Shown here in pieces: positions 58,068 to 64,000 of a DNA stretch of 64,000 nt. The translations under genes and the position numbers were made by a program. Every line of letters starts with the position of its first letter. Position 1 is the first letter of the stretch. This stretch comes from Cupriavidus basilensis (GTDB lineage Bacteria; Pseudomonadota; Gammaproteobacteria; Burkholderiales; Burkholderiaceae): positions 1,922,001-1,986,000 of the forward strand of contig NZ_CP062804.1 of NCBI RefSeq assembly GCF_008801925.2. The letters are read 5' to 3'. The notes under the pieces were generated by a model that was not told the origin of the DNA, searched no databases, and saw only the letters and a program-made list of their open reading frames with translations.

Positions 58068-59018
58068 TCAGGCGGCGGCGCGCTGGGCAAGCATGGCGCT
58101 CGCCATCCGCTCGGCGATGGTGAGCGCGGCGCTGGTCATGATGTCGAGATTGCCGGCGTAGGCCGGGAGGTAGTGCGCCGCGCCTTCCACCTCCAGGAAC
58201 ACCGAGGTCTTGAGCCCGCTCACACGCCCCACCCCGGGCACCACCAGCGGTGCATCCGCCGGGATGCGGTCGAACTGCACCTTCTGCTTGAGGCGATAGC
58301 CGGGCACGTATTGCCGCACCTCGGCGGCCATGGCGTCGATCGACGCGGCGATGGCAGCCTCGTCCGCCATCTCGCTCAGGCAATACACCGTGTCGCGCAT
58401 GATCAGCGGCGGCTCGGCCGGGTTGAGCACGATGATGGCCTTGCCCTTGCTGGCTCCACCGATGGCTTCGATCGCCTTGGAGGTGGTCTCGGTGAACTCA
58501 TCGATGTTGGCGCGCGTGCCGGGCCCCGCGCTCTTGCTGGAGATGCTGGCCACGATCTCGGCATACAGCACCGGCGCCACCCGCGATACGGCCGCCACCA
58601 TGGGGATGGTGGCCTGTCCGCCGCAGGTGACCATGTTGACGTTGTGCGCGTCCAGGTGCGCATCGCCGTTGACCACCGGGATGCAGTAAGGGCCAATGGC
58701 CGCCGGCGTCAGGTCGATCATGCGCAGCGACGGCCGCAGGCCGCGCAGGAACGCATCGTTGTTCACGTGCGCGCCGGCGCTGGTGGCATCGAACACCACA
58801 TCGATATCGCCGAACACAGGCAGGCGCGTCAACCCTTCCACGCCTTCGTGGGTGGTCGCCACGCCCAGGCGCGCGGCGCGCGCCAGGCCGTCCGATGCCG
58901 GGTCGATGCCGACCATCGCGCCCATCTCGATATGCGCGCCATGGCGCAGTATCTTGATCATCAGGTCGGTGCCGATATTGCCGGAACCGATGATGGCGGC
59001 TTTCAGTTTGCGGGTCAT
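58068..59018 (-). CDS. mhpF: MhpF, acetaldehyde dehydrogenase (acylating)
   Basis: 316 residues from the ATG at 59018 with AGGAGAG upstream. NAD motif [12 protein letters not shown] at 9-20, catalytic Cys132 in [11 protein letters not shown], and [17 protein letters not shown] and IVLNPAEPP segments as in the DmpF/BphJ/MhpF family. It converts acetaldehyde, NAD and CoA to acetyl-CoA in a complex with the aldolase MhpE. Confidence 0.94.
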   Translation of the reverse strand: MTRKLKAAIIGSGNIGTDLMIKILRHGAHIEMGAMVGIDPASDGLARAARLGVATTHEGVEGLTRLPVFGDIDVVFDATSAGAHVNNDAFLRGLRPSLRMIDLTPAAIGPYCIPVVNGDAHLDAHNVNMVTCGGQATIPMVAAVSRVAPVLYAEIVASISSKSAGPGTRANIDEFTETTSKAIEAIGGASKGKAIIVLNPAEPPLIMRDTVYCLSEMADEAAIAASIDAMAAEVRQYVPGYRLKQKVQFDRIPADAPLVVPGVGRVSGLKTSVFLEVEGAAHYLPAYAGNLDIMTSAALTIAERMASAMLAQRAAA

Positions 59019-59044
59019 GGATCTCTCCTGTTGGAACTCTTGCG

Positions 59045-60025
59045 TCATTCCACGCTGGCGCCGCTGGCCTTGACCAGCGGGGCCCAACGCGTGCTTTCAC
59101 TGTTGAGGAAGGCGCCGAACTGCTGCGGCGTCATGGGCAGCGCTTCCAGACCCTGGTCGGCAAAGCGCTTGGTCACCTCGGGCGCCTTGAGCGCCTTGAG
59201 CGCTGCCTCGTTGAGACGCGCGACGATGGCATCGGGCGTGCCGGCCTTGACCACCATGCCAAACCAGACGCCGGCATCCAGCCCGCCGATGCCGAGTTCG
59301 GAGAGCGTGCGCACGTCCGGCAACGAAGGCGAGCGGCGCGGCGCGGCGATGGCCAGCGGCTTGACCTTGCCGCCCTTGATCAGCGGCGAGGTGGTGATCA
59401 CCGGGTCGAACATCATGTCGACCTGCCCGGCCATCACATCCTGCAAGGCCGGGGCGGAGCCCTTGTAAGCCACGTGCGTCATGTGGCCGCCGGCCTTCTC
59501 GGCAAACAAGCCGCCCAGCAGGTGGCCGATCGAGCCGATCCCCTGCGAGGCATAGTTCACGCCGTTCGGCTTGCTCTTGGACAGCGCTACCAGGTCCTTG
59601 ACGGAATTGACGGGGCTGCCCTGCGGCACCACCAGCACCAGGGGCGACGACGCCAGCGCCGTCACGGGCTTGAAATCCTTGAGCGGGTCGTACGAGAAAT
59701 TCCGGTACAGGCCGGGATTGATCGCGAACATTTCGGTGGCGGCCACGAACATGGTGTAGCCATCCGCGTCGGCGCGCTTGACCGATTGCGCCGCGATCTG
59801 GCCGCCACCGCCGGGACGGTTCTCGACCACGACCGGCTTGCCAAGGCCGGTCTGCATCTGCTGCGCCATCTGGCGCGCGATCATGTCGGTCACGCCGCCG
59901 GCGGGGAACGGCACCACGATGGTCAGCGGGTGGCTGGGGAACGTGTCGGCATGGACGGGGGCGCTGCCAAGCACACCGGCGGTCACGAGCAGTGCGCCTG
60001 CGAGGATGGATCTGGTGGGTTGCAT
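59045..60025 (-). CDS. Bug/TctC-family periplasmic binding protein within the mhp operon
   Basis: 326 residues from the ATG at 60025 with AAGGAGA upstream. Signal peptide ends near PVHA-DTFP. Bug motifs: [59 protein letters not shown] and [19 protein letters not shown]. It likely captures the aromatic acid or a related carboxylate for uptake, in place of the MFS permease MhpT of E. coli. It is inserted between mhpD and mhpF. Confidence 0.88.
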   Translation of the reverse strand: MQPTRSILAGALLVTAGVLGSAPVHADTFPSHPLTIVVPFPAGGVTDMIARQMAQQMQTGLGKPVVVENRPGGGGQIAAQSVKRADADGYTMFVAATEMFAINPGLYRNFSYDPLKDFKPVTALASSPLVLVVPQGSPVNSVKDLVALSKSKPNGVNYASQGIGSIGHLLGGLFAEKAGGHMTHVAYKGSAPALQDVMAGQVDMMFDPVITTSPLIKGGKVKPLAIAAPRRSPSLPDVRTLSELGIGGLDAGVWFGMVVKAGTPDAIVARLNEAALKALKAPEVTKRFADQGLEALPMTPQQFGAFLNSESTRWAPLVKASGASVE

Positions 60026-60077
60026 GTTGTCTCCTTGTGTTTTTTTAATGTGATGAAAAAGCTTGAGGTGGCGGGCG

Positions 60078-60869
60078 TCAGTCCGGCGCAAACCGCGCCC
60101 GCACGCTGCCGATGCCGCTGATGCGGGCCTCGAAGCACTGCCCCGGCGCCACGGCCACCATCGGCCCCAGCGCACCGGTCAGGATCAGGTCGCCGGCACG
60201 CAGCGGGTCCCCCAGCGAGGCCAGTTTCCGGGCCAGCCAGACTGCGGCGTTAAGCGGATGGCCAAGGCAATCCGCGCCGCAACCCGTGGAAACCCGCTCG
60301 TCATCACGCAGCATTTCCATCTTCACGGTCTTCAGGTCCAGGCCAGCCAGCAGCACCGGCACTGCGCCCAGCACCACCAGGCCGCTGGAGGCGTTGTCAG
60401 CCACGGTATCCACGTACGAGATATCCCAGTTGCGGATGCGGCTGCCGACCACTTCAATCGCAGGCAGCACGTAGGCGACGGCGTTGATCAGGTCGACCAA
60501 GGTGGCGTCCTTCTCCCGCACATCGCGGCAGAGCACCAGCGCGACCTCGGCTTCGGCCTTCGGCTGCAGGGTGCGGGCGAGCGGAATCGGCTCGTCGTCG
60601 CCGAAGACCATGTCGGCAAACAACGTGCCGAAGTCAGGCTGGTCCACGCCAAGCTGGCGCTGCACCGCAGGCGAGGTCAGGCCGATCTTGCGGCCTACCA
60701 CGCGGCGGCCTTGGGCCCGCCACGCGTCGACGTTGGCGCGCTGGATGGCATAAGCCATCGCTGCATCGCCCGGAGGGATTTCGCCGCGCAGCGGCTCGAC
60801 CGGCGTGCGCGTCTGCTCTGCCTCGCGCAGCCGCCTGGCGAGCGCGAGCGTCATTTCCTGGTTTGACAT
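60078..60869 (-). CDS. mhpD: MhpD, 2-keto-4-pentenoate hydratase
   Basis: 263 residues from the ATG at 60869 ([14 protein letters not shown]). FAH-superfamily hydratase motifs: [46 protein letters not shown] (metal-binding E-x-E), [33 protein letters not shown], and [21 protein letters not shown]. It hydrates 2-hydroxypenta-2,4-dienoate to 4-hydroxy-2-oxopentanoate. Confidence 0.92.
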   Translation of the reverse strand: MSNQEMTLALARRLREAEQTRTPVEPLRGEIPPGDAAMAYAIQRANVDAWRAQGRRVVGRKIGLTSPAVQRQLGVDQPDFGTLFADMVFGDDEPIPLARTLQPKAEAEVALVLCRDVREKDATLVDLINAVAYVLPAIEVVGSRIRNWDISYVDTVADNASSGLVVLGAVPVLLAGLDLKTVKMEMLRDDERVSTGCGADCLGHPLNAAVWLARKLASLGDPLRAGDLILTGALGPMVAVAPGQCFEARISGIGSVRARFAPD

Positions 60870-60886
60870 GGTTAGTCCTGGTTGGG

Positions 60887-61837
60887 TTATGCGTGCCCGG
60901 TGGCGGGCTGTGCCTGCATCACGCCGAAGCCTGCGATCCACTCGTCGATGGGCCGGTAGTACTCGATCGATGCCTGGTAAGGCCCGGCAGCGGACAGCGC
61001 GCCAAAGGCGGCGATCCAGGTGCGGATCTCGTGCGCCGACTTGCCGGCGTCACGCGTGATGTCGTCATTGCGCATGGCATCCACCGCGGCAAGATTTGCG
61101 CTGGCCAGCCGTTCCAGGAAGGCGCGGTCCCAGGCCGGGTTGAGCGGATGCAGGGGGCTGTCGCCTTTGGTGAACGCTTGCGCGGCGGCCACGGTACGCG
61201 CCTGGCGGGCAGCGCGCGACTCGGGCGGCGGATTGCGCCCGGCAATCAGGCGCTCGGCGGCCTGCGCATCGGCCGAGGCGATTTCCGGCACGGGCGGCTC
61301 GTGCGAGATGCCGCCCGACCCCACCACCAGCACACGCTTGCCCAGGCCCTGCAGGAAGCGTCCGATCGCGTCGCCAAGCAGCCGCGCACGCCGGCACGTT
61401 GCCATGGGCGGCGCCACCGAGTTGATGAAGACGGGGATGACCGGGCAAACGTCCAGCCCGCCCAGCAGGACTTCCAGCGCCTGCGCGCAGCCGTGGTCCA
61501 CCTGCATGCGGTAGGACACGGCCACATCCACGTCGCGGTCCAGCACCGCCTGCGCCATCGCGAGGGCGGTGTCGCGCGGCACATCGAGCGGGCCCGCCAG
61601 GCTCTTGAAGTCGCCAATGGCACTGGCCGCCACGCCGATGCAGAACTGCGGCATCACGTCGTAAAAGAAGCCGTTGAAGTGATCCGGCGCAAAGACCACC
61701 ACCAGCTCCGGCGCAAAGGCTTGCACGCGCGCGCGCGCCGCGGCCTGCACGCGCTCCACTTCGGCCACGATCTCCGGCGCGGGATCGTGGTAGCCGTGCA
61801 GCGGCGTATGGGACAGGCATTCGAGATGCATCGGCAT
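60887..61837 (-). CDS. mhpB: MhpB, 2,3-dihydroxyphenylpropionate 1,2-dioxygenase
   Basis: 316 residues from the ATG at 61837, 1 bp after the mhpA stop. Class III extradiol dioxygenase (LigB-type) motifs: [88 protein letters not shown] and the C-terminal [13 protein letters not shown]. Very similar to E. coli MhpB. It opens the catechol ring beside the propionate side chain using Fe(II). Confidence 0.94.
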   Translation of the reverse strand: MPMHLECLSHTPLHGYHDPAPEIVAEVERVQAAARARVQAFAPELVVVFAPDHFNGFFYDVMPQFCIGVAASAIGDFKSLAGPLDVPRDTALAMAQAVLDRDVDVAVSYRMQVDHGCAQALEVLLGGLDVCPVIPVFINSVAPPMATCRRARLLGDAIGRFLQGLGKRVLVVGSGGISHEPPVPEIASADAQAAERLIAGRNPPPESRAARQARTVAAAQAFTKGDSPLHPLNPAWDRAFLERLASANLAAVDAMRNDDITRDAGKSAHEIRTWIAAFGALSAAGPYQASIEYYRPIDEWIAGFGVMQAQPATGHA

Positions 61838-61838
61838 G

Positions 61839-63692
61839 TCAGGCTCCCCGCGCAAAGGCGATGGCGCGGTCGCGCGCCGGCTGCGCGGGAAAAGCGCCCG
61901 GTACGGCAGCAGCCGACGGTGACGCGTCGAACAGCGCTAGCTTTCCGGCCAGCGCCTGGATGGCATCGGACACCTGCTGCGGCGAGCACATACCGGCGAT
62001 AAAGCGGTCGGGGCGCAGCAGCACCACGGAGCCGGGCAGCTTGCCGAACCACTCCTTGAGACGCCCGGCGGTGTCGCCGATGGCGATCACCCCTTGCGGC
62101 ACGTCGTCGCGATAGGCAAGCTGCGTATCGGGCTTGGCCATGACGAAGCACGCGCCCAGCTTCTCCCAGACAGCGCGCGCTTGCGGCGTCAGGCCAAAGG
62201 TCGGGTCCGCGCCCCAGGCGACGATGGCAAAGCGATTGCCGATCACGTCATCCAGGCGCATGGTATGGCCTTGCTCGGTCCGCACCATTGGCTGGATGAA
62301 CATGCGCCCGACCGGCGAGCTTCCCGCCGGATCGCGGCCGTGAACGAGCCGGCCAACCAGCGAATCCCGCTTCTCGCTCATCAGGCCCAGCATGCGTCCG
62401 AGCGGCGAATTGCCGGAGCGCTCCAGCAAGCGCGCAAGGAAGCGGTCGTCACCCTGGCGCTCGGGCAATAGCACCACACCCGATTCATAACGCGGCATGG
62501 GCTTGAAGCGCATCTCCACGAAGTACTGCTTGACCGAGGGAAATACGTTCAGCACGCGGGTCAGGCCGTCGCGCAACGACGCGCCGAAGCGGCTGGCGGG
62601 CGCGAAGATGTCGCCCGCCACTTCGGACAGGTGGATCATCGAGCGCGCGTGGGCGCGCCGCTCCATGCCGTAGGTATCCAGCAGGCGGTCCTGCGCCACG
62701 CCCTTGACCACCATCGCCAGCTTCCAGCCCAGGTTGCTCGCGTCGCGGATGCCGCTGTTGTAGCCCTGCCCCTGCCAGACCGGCATGATATGCGCCGCGT
62801 CGCCCGCCAGCAGCACGCGCTTGACGCGGAACGTCCGCGCCAGGCGCGCGTTATGGGTGTAGACGCGCTTGCGGATGTAGTCGACCTTGTCCGGATCGGC
62901 CACCACCTTGCGGATCAGCGCGGCGAGGTTCTCCGGCCGGGACAGTTCCTCTTCCGTCTCGCCAGGCATGACCATGAACTCGAAGCGGCGGATCCCGTGC
63001 GGGAGCGCGGCCGACACATAGGGACGCGTCGGGTCGCAGTGCATGTAGATATGCGGCGTGCCGATCGGGTCATTGCGTACGTCCACCACGATCCACTGGT
63101 TGGGCTTGGTGCGGCCTTCAAACGGCACGTCCAGCGTGCGCCGCACGACGCTGTTGCCGCCATCGCAGCCGGCCAGGTAGGCGGCGCGGATGGCGGTGAC
63201 ACGTCCGTGCGCGTCTTCCGCGCGGATCGTCACGCCGTGTTCGTCCTGCGTGAAGGCCGATACGCCATGGCCGAACAGCACCTGCACATGGGCAAAGCGC
63301 TGCAGGCCCTCGTACAGGATCTGGTCCGCCAGCGGCTGGATAAAGGCGTTGCGGCGGGACCAGCCGAACTCATCGGTGCGCGGCTCGATCGACGCGAAGC
63401 AGCGCCCGGTATGCGTGACAAAACGCATCCAGTGGTGCGGCGTGGTATGCGGCAGCAGCGCATCGGCCAGGCCAACCGACTGGAACACCCGCAGGGCCTC
63501 GTCGTCCAGGCCAATGGCGCGGGGGTAGTCGATGATCTGGTCCAGCTTCTCGACCAGCACGACGCGCACGCCCTGCAGCCCAAGGATATTGGCGATCATC
63601 AGGCCCACCGGGCCGGCGCCGATGATGGCGACGTCAGTGTCCAGATCCTGCGCACGAGCGTCTTCGCCCGCCATCTCGATGGCGTTGTTCAT
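61839..63692 (-). CDS. mhpA: MhpA, 3-(3-hydroxyphenyl)propionate hydroxylase
   Basis: 617 residues, a normal length. FAD-dependent aromatic hydroxylase: dinucleotide motif [20 protein letters not shown] (residues about 22-41), NADPH/DG motif [18 protein letters not shown] motif [34 protein letters not shown], and a C-terminal thioredoxin-like domain. It ortho-hydroxylates 3-hydroxyphenylpropionate (or 3-hydroxycinnamate) to the catechol for MhpB. It lies 33 bp after mhpC. Confidence 0.92.
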   Translation of the reverse strand: MNNAIEMAGEDARAQDLDTDVAIIGAGPVGLMIANILGLQGVRVVLVEKLDQIIDYPRAIGLDDEALRVFQSVGLADALLPHTTPHHWMRFVTHTGRCFASIEPRTDEFGWSRRNAFIQPLADQILYEGLQRFAHVQVLFGHGVSAFTQDEHGVTIRAEDAHGRVTAIRAAYLAGCDGGNSVVRRTLDVPFEGRTKPNQWIVVDVRNDPIGTPHIYMHCDPTRPYVSAALPHGIRRFEFMVMPGETEEELSRPENLAALIRKVVADPDKVDYIRKRVYTHNARLARTFRVKRVLLAGDAAHIMPVWQGQGYNSGIRDASNLGWKLAMVVKGVAQDRLLDTYGMERRAHARSMIHLSEVAGDIFAPASRFGASLRDGLTRVLNVFPSVKQYFVEMRFKPMPRYESGVVLLPERQGDDRFLARLLERSGNSPLGRMLGLMSEKRDSLVGRLVHGRDPAGSSPVGRMFIQPMVRTEQGHTMRLDDVIGNRFAIVAWGADPTFGLTPQARAVWEKLGACFVMAKPDTQLAYRDDVPQGVIAIGDTAGRLKEWFGKLPGSVVLLRPDRFIAGMCSPQQVSDAIQALAGKLALFDASPSAAAVPGAFPAQPARDRAIAFARGA

Positions 63693-63725
63693 GTCTCCCC
63701 TCCTGCTTGTCCGGTACTTGCCGGC

Positions 63726-64000
63726 TTAGACCGTGGCCGCTTCCGGCACGGCGTTGCCGAGCAGGAAATTCAGGTGAATGCGGTTGAAGGTGTCGGCATC
63801 CTCGAACTGCGGCCAGTGGCCGCAGCCGTCCATCACCGTAAACAGCGCGCCGGGAATCATCGTGGCGATGCGCCGTCCTTCCGACACATCGGCGGTGGGA
63901 TCGTCGGAGGTCCACAGCACCAGCGTCGGGGCCTTGATGCGGCCATAGTGTTCGGCGCGAAGGATGTTGCGCTGGCGCGTTTCCATGTCCTGCAGCACCA
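63726..64000 (-). CDS. mhpC: MhpC, meta-cleavage product hydrolase (5' end outside window)
   Basis: The C-terminal 91 residues of an alpha/beta hydrolase. QDMETRQRNI, LVLWTSDDPTADVSEGRRIATMIPGALF (acid Asp), and DGCGHWPQFEDADTFNRIHLNFLLG (catalytic His in GHWPQ) closely match MhpC, which hydrolyses 2-hydroxy-6-oxonona-2,4-diene-1,9-dioate. The frame is open to the window end; the nucleophile Ser lies outside. First visible gene of the mhp operon. Confidence 0.88.
   Translation of the reverse strand, partial: VLQDMETRQRNILRAEHYGRIKAPTLVLWTSDDPTADVSEGRRIATMIPGALFTVMDGCGHWPQFEDADTFNRIHLNFLLGNAVPEAATV

Noticed and set aside
57270..59468. Very long plus-strand ORF (826 codons from 56988) opposite mhpE-mhpF
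   Set aside because: Antisense of two enzymes with catalytic residues identified; His/Arg/Gly-rich, no homology features.

Overview
The window is a GC-rich, gene-dense bacterial chromosome segment. Gene content points to a beta-proteobacterium of the Burkholderiaceae, most likely Cupriavidus or a close relative: Bug/TctC-type binding proteins, many LysR regulators, a complete C-P lyase system, an mhp-type aromatic meta-cleavage operon, a second Hfq-like protein and PHA/CoA-type catabolic genes. The genus is an inference. I saw no rRNA, tRNA, IS element or CRISPR array.

Layout. 0-17 kb is a patchwork of short units: a partial lipoprotein; a MerR regulator divergent from a methyltransferase-DUF2938 pair; a MocR regulator divergent from an EamA exporter; a cNMP-binding/thioredoxin-reductase-like fusion; an MdtD-like exporter divergent from a LysR gene; a Crp/Fnr regulator; and an AGE epimerase. 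Two exported proteins built from an unusual DxFTDGAR repeat lie 7 kb apart. 17.4-27.8 kb is a phosphonate locus. phnGHIJKLM plus a MOSC gene run leftward. phnF, a second phnM, a DUF1045 2H-phosphoesterase and phnN run rightward. 27.7-37.2 kb is a CoA-thioester catabolic operon (Bug receptor, acyl-CoA synthetase, MaoC hydratase, SDR, enoyl-CoA hydratase, thiolase, CoA transferase) with a divergent LysR gene and the nonsense-mutated, deleted stub of an acyl-CoA dehydrogenase. 37.2-41.2 kb is a second phosphonate locus: phnCDE, a PhnZ-like HD oxygenase and a GNAT gene.

41.5-50.6 kb holds a RelE/Phd toxin-antitoxin pair whose toxin start codon looks lost, a DedA protein, two OsmC-type proteins (one fused to a hydrolase), an exported FKBP, an Hfq paralogue with a Pro/Gly-rich tail, and a LysR-MFS-M20 amidohydrolase unit. 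50.7-52.5 kb is visibly lower in GC. It carries a PAAR-domain protein with a C-terminal HExxH (M35-like) metallopeptidase, followed by a translationally coupled small exported protein: a probable type VI secretion effector/immunity pair, with a frameshifted ORF upstream. 52.8-56.8 kb has an acyl-CoA synthetase divergent from a Crp/Fnr gene, an AraC-like HTH protein and a Gln/Gly-rich protein. 56.9-64 kb is an mhp operon read leftward (mhpC, mhpA, mhpB, mhpD, Bug receptor, mhpF, mhpE), converting 3-(hydroxyphenyl)propionate-type substrates to pyruvate and acetyl-CoA; mhpC is cut by the window end.

The two phosphonate loci look co-ordinated. Candidate Pho-type 11-bp-periodic repeats lie upstream of phnG, of phnC and of the second phnM, and GTMTAGAC-type palindromes suited to PhnF flank the phnG and second phnM starts. 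No phnP is present in the window; the DUF1045 protein is the obvious candidate to fill its step.
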